Shown here: piece after piece, positions 42,601 through 51,485 of the stretch | How positions within the stretch are numbered: position 1 is the stretch's first letter | How the letters are laid out: each line of letters starts with the position of its first letter | Assembly (NCBI GenBank): GCA_916613615.1 | Contig: OU744737.1 | Span: forward strand, 888,001 to 952,000 | Reading direction: 5' to 3' | DNA from: Steromphala cineraria | Taxonomy: Eukaryota; Mollusca; Gastropoda; Trochida; Trochidae | DNA: 64,000 nucleotides | Notes under the pieces: model-generated | Seen by the model: only the letters and a program-made list of their open reading frames with translations | Databases searched by the model: none | What the model was told of the DNA's origin: nothing | Translations under genes and position numbers: made by a program

Positions 42601-45236
42601 CCAGGGGCGTATTTAGGTGAGGTTATATGTTTTAACACAACCCCAACCTCGGAGTACCAGGGACGTATTTAGGTGAGGTTAAATGCTTTAACACAACCCC
42701 ACCTCGGAGTACCAGGGGCATATTTAGGTGAGGTTAAATGCTTTAACACAACCCCAACTCGGAGTACCAGGGGCGTATTTAGGTGAGGTTAAATGCTTTA
42801 ACACAACCCCATCTCGGAGTACCAGGGGCGTATTTAGGTGATGTTTTATGCTTTAACACAACCCCACCTCGGAGTACCAGGGGCGTATTTAGGTGAGGTT
42901 AAATGCTTTAGCACAACCCCCATCTCGGAGTACCAGGGGTGTATTTAGGTGAGGTTAAATGCTTTAACACAACCCCATCTCGGAGTACCAGGGGCGTATT
43001 TAGGTGAGGTTATATGCTTTAACACAACCCCACCTCGGAGTACCAGGGGCATATTTAGGTGAGGTTATATGCTTTAGCACAACCCCCATCTCGGAGTACC
43101 AGGGGCGTATTTAGGTGAGGTTATATACTTTAACACGACCCCAACTCGGAGTACTAGGGGCGTATTGATGTGAGGTTATTTGGTTTAACACAACCCAACT
43201 TCAGGGTACCAGGGGCGTATTTAGGTGAGGTTATATGGTTTTACCACAACCCCACCTCGGAGTACCAGGGACGTATTTAGGTGAGGTTAAATGCTTTAAC
43301 ACAACCCCACCTCGGAGTACCAGGGGCATATTTAGGTGAGGTTAAATGCTTTAACACAACCCCAACTCGGAGTACCAGGGGCGTATTTAGGTGAGGTTAA
43401 ATGCTTTAACACAACCCCAACTCGGAGTACCAGGGGCGTATTTAGGTGAGGTTAAATGCTTTAACACAACCCCATCTCGGAGTACCAGGGGCGTATTTAG
43501 GTGATGTTATATGCTTTAACACAACCCCACCTCGGAGTACCAGGGGCGTATTTAGGTGAGGTTAAATGCTTTAGCACAACCCCCATCTCGGAGTACCAGG
43601 GGCGTATTTAGGTGAGGTTAAATGCTTTAACACAACCCCATCTCGGAGTACCAGGGGCGTATTTAGGTGAGGTTATATGCTTTAACACAACCCCACCTCG
43701 GAGTACTAGGGGCATATTTAGGTGAGGTTATATGCTTTAGCACAACCCCCATCTCAGAGTACCAGGGGCGTATTTAGGTGAGGTTATATACTTTAACACG
43801 ACCCCACCTCGGAGTACTAGGGGCATATTTAGGTGAGGTTATATGCTTTAGCACAACCCCCATCTCGGAGTACCAGGGGCGTATTTAGGTGAGGTTATAT
43901 ACTTTAACACGACCCCACCTCGGAGTACTAGGGGCGTATTGATGTGAGGTTATTTGGTTTAACACAACCCCACTTCAGGGTACCAGGGGCGTATTTAGGT
44001 GAGGTTATATGGTTTTAACACAACCCCACCTCGGAGTACCAGGGGCGTATTCAGGTGAATTATATACTTTAACATAACCCCCACCTCGGAAGAAACCGGG
44101 GGCGTATTTAGGTGAGGTTATATACTTTAACACAACCCTTTTCTCTTATTACCACTGGCGTATTTCAGTTAGGTTATGTTCTGGATAAGACATGATCCGT
44201 GGGCAGTATTTAGAATACAGAATGTTTGCCCAAGGGCCATAGGCTATATCCCGAGGGCAAGCATTCTTTCTTCTTTAAAAACCCACGAATCATGTCTTAT
44301 CTAATTCATAAACCACAAAGTATTTATAATTTCATAATTAATGACCTATAAGGTGAAAGGATATAACAGAACAGAAGCGTCATATCAACCAAACAAACCT
44401 AGGAATTTGTTGTAAAAGGACCTAAATAACAGCTCTATCAGTGTTGCCACAATGGTCTAGTAGTATGAGTGGGGCCTGTACGAGTTCGAGACAGCATGTC
44501 GCCATTTTGTTGATGACAAAAATAGATTTGTTTCATTTTTCAAAAGTGATAGCCAGTTGACACTTTGACTTAACAAATAATAATCAAATTTGTCATTACG
44601 CCCCTTTAGGTGGGTTGTGCGTATTTATTGTTTACGGTTGTTTTAGTCTTAATCATATACAAATTGCTAGCCTTTTGTGTTGTAAAAATCGATATTACCT
44701 ATGTTTAGAATACAAAATTTTAGTTAAATTTACTGCTTGCTTTCTGCGGGCCTGCTCTATAATAGTCAGTGACGTTATAAGGTGAGATACAACGTTTATG
44801 AATAATGTCCAACTCGGAGTGTTTGGTGCGTAATGTAGCATGGAGGAGGGCGTGATGAAACTTTAATCTGTATTTATCCTATCTAAAGTTTATTTTCTCT
44901 CTCTCTCTTCTAGGCGAACCAGAGACCGACAGACAAATCAAGCCATTCCTTGCGCGCTTCAAGAACTGGGGAAACGAGCCATTTGACTGGCCTTGCGCTG
45001 GGAAGCGCGTGCGCCTCATCTGTGTGTTTGGTATCGGTGATCTCCCTTTGTTACAGTCGCGGCGGGAAATGTTTGCAAACAAGTTTTATTGGGATTACGA
45101 ACCTTATGCCTATGACTGTATAGAAGAGCTGCACTACAACAAAACAAGAGACGAGTACCTAGGTCTGCGTTCCTTCGATGAGTCATACTATAAGACTCTT
45201 TCCTTTGTGAAACACAAGGTACCGGCGCCTGTTTGA
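33060..45236 (+). CDS. gcnt-like: GCNT-family (Core 2 / I-branching type) beta-1,6-N-acetylglucosaminyltransferase, three coding exons
   Basis: Joined exons 33060-33973, 42334-42560 and 44914-45236 give 1464 nt, 487 codons plus TGA. Seen: short cytosolic tail, one hydrophobic anchor at about residues 15-37 (type II Golgi topology), a stem with NHS and NQS sequons, then a GT14 Branch domain from about residue 178. Family motifs in order: [17 protein letters not shown] (198-213), [13 protein letters not shown] (271-283), ARW (309-311), PDE at 359-361, where E361 aligns with the catalytic glutamate of mouse C2GnT-L, and FGIGDL (419-424). Cysteines 121, 159, 209, 230, 257, 408, 417 and 449 match the eight disulfide cysteines of mammalian C2GnT; C111 is extra, and the mammalian free cysteine in the NLCG motif is threonine (T274). 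Known family role: transfer of GlcNAc from UDP-GlcNAc in beta-1,6 linkage onto mucin-type O-glycans or poly-LacNAc, in the Golgi. The acceptor cannot be told from sequence. Start ATG 33060 has a good context (A at -3, G at +4); ATG 33069 is in frame. Confidence 0.93.
34233..34690 (+). repeat. Dispersed 'AGCTCATC' repeat, copy 4 (intron 1)
   Basis: Begins ATCTCATCTGGCCTGTAAGG and carries three CTTCTTCTCCAG / GCATAAGGCCTAGAAAGCTG units. The 3' end of the family is missing. Confidence 0.85.
34691..36480. other. Intron 1 sequence with one exon-like frame
   Basis: AT-rich, no repeats recognised. A frame preceded by TTTCTAG at 36082 runs from 36083 to a TGA near 36281 and reads [20 protein letters not shown] and onward; not recognised. 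Confidence 0.4.
36499..36685 (+). repeat. CTGT/CTGC tetranucleotide microsatellite
   Basis: About 46 tandem tetranucleotides alternating in blocks of CTGT and CTGC. The Cys-rich + frame and Asp/Arg-rich - frame through it are artefacts. Confidence 0.98.
36971..37105 (+). repeat. 66-bp tandem duplication
   Basis: Two near-identical copies of a unit starting GCCCAGATCTAGACTTGCTT (36971 and 37037). Confidence 0.9.
37291..37507 (+). mobile_element. tRNA-derived SINE, copy 2 (Asp-type anticodon loop)
   Basis: A box TGGTGTAGTGGTTAGCGTGC, B box GGGTTCGAATCCAGG, anticodon loop CTGTCAC. The body GGGCAAGGCACTTTATCCAC and TTGCACTCAGTCCACCCACC continues to about 37507. Same family as 23862. Confidence 0.88.
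37819..38175 (+). mobile_element. TTAA MITE copy 4
   Basis: Left end TAAAGGGACAGTAGCA (TTAA mutated to GTAA), right end CACGTGCTACTGCCCCTTTAA without its first base; the interior is alignable to copies 1-3 (CACAAAATGGCCGTCAATAG). Confidence 0.88.
38505..39035 (+). repeat. Dispersed 'AGCTCATC' repeat, copy 5 (intron 1)
   Basis: Has several CTCCTTGACTAGTGAGGATT units and ends AGCCTGGTGAGCTACATAGC with AATGGCTCTATT. The short - frames here are by-products. Confidence 0.85.
39036..39935. other. Intron 1 spacer
   Basis: No feature recognised. Confidence 0.5.
39938..40172 (+). repeat. 23-bp tandem repeat, about 10 copies
   Basis: Unit GTCTGAGTATGTTCTAGCTT plus CTA, with GTTGTAG variants and a 24-bp version at the end. 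Confidence 0.95.
40655..41144 (-). pseudogene. LINE 3' end fragment, antisense in intron 1
   Basis: On the - strand a frame ending in TAG at 40733 reads [20 protein letters not shown] then [10 protein letters not shown], a C-terminal zinc-knuckle (CxxC...H...C) of non-LTR reverse transcriptases. The upstream part ([18 protein letters not shown]) is in another frame, so it is broken. The element ends in a TTCTG repeat tail (40655-40675 on +), as several LINE clades do. Confidence 0.75.
41560..42333 (+). repeat. Tandem partial copies of the exon 2 acceptor region with CTAC microsatellite
   Basis: Three copies of the exon 2 start (matching [10 protein letters not shown] in the same codon frame) occur at about 41569, 41686 and 41836 before the real one at 42334. 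Each is followed by a shared block ending TTTCACCTAC and then CTAC repeats. Copies two and three keep a complete CTTTTTTTCCAG acceptor; copy one reads TTCCATGG and has lost the AG. The CTAC array between copy three and the real exon has grown to about 400 bp and includes CTCTCTAC variants. Confidence 0.9.
42334..42560 (+). CDS. gcnt-like: GCNT-like coding exon 2 (catalytic glutamate exon)
   Basis: The acceptor TTCTGTTCCAG ends at 42333. The first base completes codon 305 as Arg, then the frame reads [10 protein letters not shown]. The exon covers residues 305-380 and one base of codon 381, with conserved ARW, the block around [13 protein letters not shown] (325-337) and the PDE motif whose Glu codon is 42500-42502. 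The donor is TTTAG/GTGAGG at 42561, giving a phase 1 intron. Using the alternative AG two bases downstream leads to a stop within ten codons, which supports this acceptor. Both boundaries of this exon are duplicated in the flanking introns (see the repeats at 41560-42330 and 42524-44150). Confidence 0.9.
42524..44150 (+). repeat. 55-56 bp minisatellite made of exon 2 end plus 5' splice site (about 29 copies)
   Basis: The first unit is the real end of exon 2 (from CACAACCCCCATCTCGGAG to the donor GTGAGGTT and about 16 intronic bases). The same unit then repeats head to tail about 28 more times, period 55 or 56 bp. About 24 units keep GTGAGG after TTTAG; variants include GTGATG and TTGATGTGAGG. 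A second-order repeat is visible: the order of variants in units 3-13 recurs from unit 14 on. The last units, after 44040, are degenerate. Confidence 0.95.
44171..44316. mobile_element. Foldback (palindromic) element
   Basis: The ends ATAAGACATGATCCGTGGG and CCCACGAATCATGTCTTAT are inverted repeats with one mismatch. Inner arms TTTGCCC / GGGCAAG and GAATG / CATTC also pair. No ORF. It lies directly after the exon-derived minisatellite in intron 2. Confidence 0.75.
44320..44913. other. Rest of GCNT-like intron 2
   Basis: AT-rich sequence without an ORF of note. A weak tRNA-like stretch near 44452-44500 (TGGTCTAGTAGTATG, then GAGTTCGAGAC) has A- and B-box resemblance but spacing too short for a tRNA gene. 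Confidence 0.4.
44914..45236 (+). CDS. gcnt-like: GCNT-like coding exon 3 (C-terminal)
   Basis: The acceptor is a pyrimidine tract (CTCTCTCTCTTCTAG) ending at 44913. The exon completes codon 381 as Gly and runs to TGA at 45234-45236, residues 381-487. It holds the C-terminal Branch-domain core: [19 protein letters not shown] (406-424), MFANKF (433-438) and YDCIEEL (447-453), with three disulfide-type cysteines and an NKT sequon at 456. A MITE (45277-45529) begins 40 bp after the stop, so the 3' UTR probably runs into it. The first AATAAA I noticed downstream is near 46070. Confidence 0.92.
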
Positions 45237-45276
45237 CGAAAATGGAAGACCTTAACAGTGGATTGCGCAATCAACC

Positions 45277-45529
45277 CAGTCTAAGTAAACCTAGCCTCAA
45301 TATTACCCGATATTGAGTCTAGATAGGTCTAGTAGAGGGTCGCGTCAGTCGTCTGCGGCCTATGACCCTCCAACGTTATACGTGCGAAGGCAGACTATTG
45401 TGGCTTGATAAGATGAGTTTTGATTGGTTTATTCGATACGTGCGCTGACACGACCCTCTACTAGACCTTTCTAGACTCAATATCGGAGTGAAACGGATAA
45501 TATATAATAGGTTAGGTGTACTTAGACTG
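45277..45529. mobile_element. MITE with long inverted termini, family S copy 1
   Basis: Starts CAGTCTAAGTAAACCTAGCC and ends with the near-complement of it; the second inverted block (ATTGAGTCTAGATAGGTCTA with AGAGGGTCGCGTCAG) gives arms of about 90 bp. It lies 40 bp after the GCNT-like stop codon. Confidence 0.88.
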
Positions 45530-45786
45530 CTCCAACCGGAACTATTATCTATAAGATTTTGCGGGAAATAGCTTTAAACCAGACTTGATAGCCGAAGCTA
45601 AACTCTGATCTTATCGGAAGTAATCGCAAGCGGATATCCAGTCCAACCGGAAGTCGGACTATCAACAACATTGTTAGACATATCAGAAAGTTGACAACAG
45701 TTATACCTTGTCATTCACAACCTATGAAGTTATAATACGTTTATGCTTGTGAATTGGATGTTAAAATATTGTAAGAAATTGTTAAA

Positions 45787-46074
45787 TAGAGAATACAAAA
45801 CGACGTCCCGTTAATAACATTGTTATGAAACGGGTTGGTATTTAACAAGTGAAAGTGAGTTAAATACCTTTACCATTTACGAGTTTCTTAAAGACATTAT
45901 TTAACGGGACCCAGTTTAGTATTTTAGTTATACATCGTCAAACGTATTAAGAAATTTGCTAACATGACCAACTCGACTGGCCGGCTGACACATTGTCAAC
46001 GCGCGGTATTATTACACAATTCGAATAATATTGTAGATTTATTAAACAACGATAGCCTCAACGGGCAAGTAATA
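45787..46074. mobile_element. Foldback element, family E copy 3
   Basis: The head TAGAGAATACAAAACGACGT and CCCGTTAATAACATTG pair with the far arm ending GGGACCCAGTTTAGTATTTT; the tail has TTGTAGATTTATTAAACAAC and GGGCAAGTAATAAA. It abuts copy 4. Confidence 0.82.
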
Positions 46075-46076
46075 AA

Positions 46077-46290
46077 TAGAGAATACTAAACGACGTCCCG
46101 TGTAATAAAATTGTAATGAAACGAGTGAATGTTTCGGTTTTTAACAAGCGAAAGCGAGGTTAATGCCGATACCATTCACGAGTTCCATTCTCCATTACGT
46201 CACGTCATTCGGTGTTTTAATACACATGTGAAATAGCATTGTAGATTTATTAAACTGCGATAACTTCAACATACAAATAATAATGTTTTA
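46077..46290. mobile_element. Foldback element, family E copy 4
   Basis: The head TAGAGAATACTAAACGACGT is followed by AACAAGCGAAAGCGAGGTTA and a tail TTGTAGATTTATTAAACTGC. Head to tail with copy 3. Confidence 0.8.
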
Positions 46291-46410
46291 TTCAAATTAC
46301 ACGTGTACATCATTAAGCATGTTGTCCAAGGTAACACAGCAACTGGCGGAACAAATACAACATATCACCTTACCTCAACTGATGTATTCAACTGCTGTGA
46401 ACAATCATCA

Positions 46411-46542
46411 CTGCATCCTGCTACATCAACGTATATGTCTCCGCTAATGCTACAACCTATCCCCTGATATCCTCCTATGGTCTTCTGTCGTATCGCTGAC
46501 GGGTGGTTGTAGCATTAGCTGATGTAGCAGGATGTCATTACT
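46411..46542. mobile_element. Foldback element
   Basis: Left arm CATCCTGCTACATCA then GCTAATGCTACAACC pairs with GGTTGTAGCATTAGC then TGATGTAGCAGGATG; the left arm has an extra 14 bases (ACGTATATGTCTCC). Confidence 0.85.
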
Positions 46543-47225
46543 GCTAGTTAATTCAATTTTTGATATACACTGAAACACTAATGGACGATCTCCAATCATT
46601 TTTGTCTGCTAAAATCATTTCATAATCAGCCTCACATCTAAATGTCGGTAGAATATGTTTTCGCTGCATGCGGTTATTTTAATGTGAACACCTTTCATTC
46701 CTTCGAGTAAGCAAAAAGGTTTTGCGTTGGTTATCTGAACGGTATGAACTAGGGGTGACCATTGACTTCCAAGAGACTATTGCGATAGCGAGAAGCTAAT
46801 GTGAGTAACTCTTGCCATAGCGATAGTCTATTGTGAGTAACTACATGTATTGCGATAGCGATAGTCTATTGCGGGGTACTATTGCGATGGTTTATCAATG
46901 AAGGTCAGGTTTTGCTGCTTGTATATTTTGTTTTCCATGATATCATTTACTTCTGTAAGATAAGTCTAAAATTAAAACCACAAGTTAAATACTATAAGAC
47001 ATACTTATGTTATACAACTATTTCATTTAAGGTGTACATCTCCGGCTCATGTTCGATATCATTAATTTTGTCTAGTTTTATTTCATCCTAAACGGGAAAA
47101 TATGTTATAAGTCAGCATTTGGTTGAATATTTGTGTTAGGCTACTTAGCCATTTTACGAACGCCTTGGTAGTTGCTTTCAGTCTCGTGCTTTGGTCCGTT
47201 TTATTTAAAGTAAGTGCACACTGAA
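46543..47225. other. Spacer with short GCGATAG repeats
   Basis: ATTGCGATAGCGA-type units recur irregularly at 46775-46895. No gene recognised. Confidence 0.5.
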
Positions 47226-47227
47226 AC

Positions 47228-47938
47228 AGTCTCAGTAAACCTAGCCTCAATAAATAACTGTTTCACTCCAATATTGAGTCTAGCGAGATGTAGTAGAAGG
47301 TTGCGTCAGTCGACCTTTCGCCGACTTATGGTCCTCAAACGTTATCTGTGTGTCAAGTAAATTGTATTCGAGGCCTCCGGCCCATATACAGTTTACAGAG
47401 TTTACATTAGGGTTGAATAAATGGCAGTGTATAATTATTTGTTTAACAATTCATCTCTTAACTTACAAGCATATTTTATATACAAAGACAAATTTTTAAT
47501 ATTTTGTTCATCACATGATGATACTAATGACCTAAAGGCTACTTCCGGGGATTTTGACAGGTAATAATCAGGTAAATATTTCTTTCTGATTTCATCATAT
47601 GGTTTACAGATAAACATGAAATGGACTTCGTTTTCAACTGCATCTTTACATAATGGACAGAGTCTTTGGTTTCTTTCTATTGACATCTTTCTTCCCTCAT
47701 TTACCATTAACTTCAATAATCCTAGTCTAAATTTAATCAGGCTACACCTTAAATCTTTACATGTAAGTATCGATAGATATTTTTCTGGCTGAAGTAGACT
47801 TTTAAATGTGCGAATGCAGACTATTGCGGCTTGGTAAGACGATCCCTGATTGATCAATTCGAAGGGTCGGCTGACGCGACCCGCTACTACATCTCGCTAG
47901 ACTCAATATCGGAGTGAAGTTTTACTGAGACTGGCACT
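47228..47938. mobile_element. MITE family S copy 2, split by a LINE insertion
   Basis: Left arm GTCTCAGTAAACCTAGCCTC to about 47355 and right arm from about 47804 to 47938 together match copy 1. The roughly 445 bp between is a LINE fragment. Confidence 0.85.
47360..47803 (-). pseudogene. 5'-truncated LINE 3' end
   Basis: A - strand frame down to TAA at 47435 reads KFRLGLLKLMVNEGRK, then RLCPLCKDAVENEVHFMFIC, the zf-RVT-type C-terminus of non-LTR reverse transcriptases, followed by a short 3' UTR to about 47360. The open frame starts upstream at 47857, but its first 18 or so residues come from the MITE and are not part of the element. Intact as far as it goes, but only the last 120 residues or so remain. 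Confidence 0.8.
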
Positions 47939-50900
47939 GGAAGGGTAGAAGTTATTCATTTTCCCTAGATCTATCTTTCCTTTCAGAAAACATCCGCTTT
48001 ATTGACAGATACCGGTAATATTTACAAAGGAACATTCCAAATCATGACTTATACTTACCTTTCATTTGAATAGATGTGGCCCTTAGGATACCATGCAAAT
48101 CATTTAAATGCATAAAGGATAATCCTGCATAACCGGAAAGTTATAAAGAAAGTTTACGAAAGTGTTAAAAATGTATATTTTAACTTTTCTTGTTTATAAT
48201 TGAAAATACACAAAGACTCCAAAAAGTGAAGCAACATAATTTTACATCTTTGTTTTCAATTAATTGATATTCATAACAATTGCGGTATTGAAGAGTGTTT
48301 ATTTATTTTTTCAAAATAACGTACATGGGTTATTTATATACTTGTACATGTATATATATGTTTCACCGATGACAATCGAGAATGATGTACAAATAACATA
48401 ATTTATCATCCAAAACTGTGTATATCGCAGGGGATATCGGATATTTGTTACTTTTATCAACTTGTGTTGATATGTTTGATACCAGAAGACACTTGGGTGA
48501 GATTCTCTATTTATAGTGTTGTCTTGTGTCAATCTAAATAAATCTAGATCAACAGCTTTTATATTAGGTCAACAGTATGACAAAATAAACAAGCTGTTTA
48601 TTTAGATTTGTCTTGTGTGCATGTATCAACGACCGAACTGTATATTTTACGTGCGCTTCGTTTATGTTTAGATAATCTTATCTAATTTATATTTCAATAT
48701 TTTTTGTAATTTATCATCATGTTCGCTCTCAAGAGGCTATTCAAGCCACGTCTTCCATTGTTTGGCTCTGTTACAAGTTGGCTCCTTTCCTGATTCTTTC
48801 ACTATCTCAGGACTAGCAGTGAACATTTAACAGGGAGACCAGTCTTATTTTCCTTCATTCAAATATCATACTACATCCCGACATCATGTCAGGAAGACTC
48901 GGAAATAAGTTAAATCAAAACAAGCCTATACGAAGCCTCAAGATCTTAATTATTATTCTTGAAATAAATAAATCAGTTTCCCTTTTAATTTATTTAATCA
49001 TATTTCAAATTTTAGATTTATTGAAAATTTTATTTCATAGTCTAGTCAGATTGACTGTTGGCTTTTAAACATATACATTTCATACATATAGAATCCCAGT
49101 CTTGAAAAAGGAAATTGAATGTTTACCAACGTCGCTGACGTTGCTTGGTTGCAAACAGTTTGGAATTGTTTCATTAGCCAGTAAAATGCTTCACACTTTG
49201 GAAGAAGTGATCGAGTTCATTCTAAAAGGGAGATAAGTTTTATCACTATCAATGTGCCATTTTTTGTTACATTTGGTTGTTTATTTTTATGGCTAGTTTA
49301 CCTTATGTCAAAACTATCAATGCGTTGTATATACATGAAATTGCCGAAACTTCTAGTAAAATAATAACGACTTGAAATCGTTCAGATAAATGGTATCACT
49401 TTTTTGTAAATGAATTCAAACCAATGCTAGCGCATGACGCGGCCCAAAGTCTGAATCTGTCTATAGGTCAGGGTAACAAATGCTTTATCTTTTGTCAATG
49501 TCATAATAATGCAAATAAATCATTTAAATACTTGTATTTTATTATTTGTTTCGTGTTAAGATGTATCAAATCAGGATGAAGCTTTCGCTTACAAAGGCAC
49601 AACTGTCCAATCCTATGAGAGGGGCGATATATCGTTATTTATTAAGTCATTCAACGACTATTTTGCTCAATATTTTTCTCAAACGAAGTATCGATATTGT
49701 ACTCGTCTCTGCCTTGAGGAAATGTTACCTATAATTTTCTCAGCAAAAAAAGACGAGGTTTACATGATTATTGGCAGAATTTCAAACTGGATACGTGTAT
49801 GAATATGGATAATAGTCATATTACTACATATCTTACATACACATACATATCTGTGCACGGGAGTGTGTTTTTAATAGATTAATAGATTCTCAATACATTG
49901 TTCCTCGTTGGTCGGAGGTAAAAGATCTTACGTTTTAACGATCATGTGCACACGTTTTATCGCTGAATTATTCATACCTGAAGAATTCATTCAAATATCA
50001 AAAATCGCTCAGCATTTTTCGGCCTGTTGTGAAGTTTTTCGAAAAGGATTGAAAAGAGGTCAAATAGGGTTTGTATAGGCTGTTGTAACACCGGCATTTA
50101 TAGTAAGAAAAAAGATCAGAATTCAACAAAGATTCGTTAAATCAGGATCGTTTGACCACCAACAGCTAAGCGTACACAGGGTCTAGATTCAAATACCCGG
50201 ATGCATTAATAAATGAAAAACGAAGCTTTGTATTGTTTATTTCACACATTCCTTATTACAAGCCAAGCCCTCGATGAAAATAAATAAATACTAAATAAAT
50301 ACTACGTACCATTTCACACCATAAATTAGTAAAAGATAAAATGTTGATACATAATGCAAAAAATGATATGATCACTCATAATAAATACATTCAAATGGTT
50401 TCAATCAAATGTCACCCACCTATTATCTTCTGTCTTTAAAACGATAACCCTATCAATACTCACTTAGTTTTCAATTTGATTTTCAAAAGGTTGCATAAAA
50501 GGGGGTAATTATCATGTTAATCAATAAAATGCGATTTGATAAAACTTGATAACTTGTGATTCGTAGGAGTGCATTATTAGTGTGGTTTAATGGAAATCTA
50601 GAAATAAATACTGCTATGATTGGAACGTTATTTTAGTGAAATGAATTATGATTTATGAAAGTATGAAAGAATATGGCCCTCAAATATGATTTACAGGTAT
50701 ATTTTAACATGTGTCCCTCTTCAAGAATGAATATTAATTTATTGAAAAATACAGAACCAAATTTATCAAAGCAAACCAATTCAATTTTAAATATTATTCC
50801 TTTTTCAATTTCACAAAGCCAAGCAAAGCCTAGCAATGTGTGCTGGTGCGTGTCAATGACCGTGTTTTGCGAGAAAAGCATGCATCCTGCTTGTAACCCT

Positions 50901-51485
50901 ACGGTCTCTCTAATCCATGAATGAACTCATTGACGACTACTTCAGGGGGAGTTGCAAAAATGTTTTCCTTTTCATCTTCAAATGGAGGAATCTTGGCAAA
51001 GAAACACCAAACACCAGTTGAGATGTGGGAACAGATATGCATAAAAAATAATGAAAGACGTTTGCCGAGATGCAATCACTTGGTTGTTGGTTTGAAGGAA
51101 ATTAGAAAAGGGATGCGCCGAGTCTCTCAATTTCGTTTACTATAAAAGTAAACAAAGCTAATAAGCAAGATTCAGAAGCTATTAACATCATCCTTCCATG
51201 TAAAGTACACTGACATTTTGATTCCTGGCACATTCCGGACAAAACAGGGCCTAGACGCACGGTTATTGAACAATGGGAGGGGTGCTCTTTCAGAGGCATT
51301 CTCACGCGTAGTGATACAGAAAAACGCCATATTTCGAAAGACCAAATATGGTTGAGACTACGATAACGTAGTAACCCTCTTACTATAAAAGTTGTGAACC
51401 CCGACCCTTCTTTGGCACTGAATTGCTTTTGAACGGGGTGGCGGAATTACAAATGGTTTATATCATTGTAAAGGACGAAGAACGA
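47826..51485 (+). repeat. 3.3-kb macrosatellite, unit 1 (3660 bp, oldest, at array edge)
   Basis: Starts at GCGGCTTGGTAAGACGATCC inside the right half of MITE S copy 2. Compared with later units it has about 290 bp extra (47940-48233) and an 80-bp MITE at 48530-48609. No recognised gene; open frames such as 48886-49068 recur in all units because the units are near-identical. Confidence 0.93.
48530..48609. mobile_element. 80-bp MITE in macrosatellite unit 1
   Basis: Inverted ends CAATCTAAATAAA / TTTATTTAGATTTG, flanked by GTCTTGTGT on both sides (48521-48529 and 48610-48618). Units 2-5 carry the unoccupied site with a single GTCTTGTGT (GTCTTGCGT in units 2 and 5). Confidence 0.88.

Noticed and set aside
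45016..45270. Antisense frames over GCNT-like exon 3
   Set aside because: Shadows of a strongly conserved coding exon.
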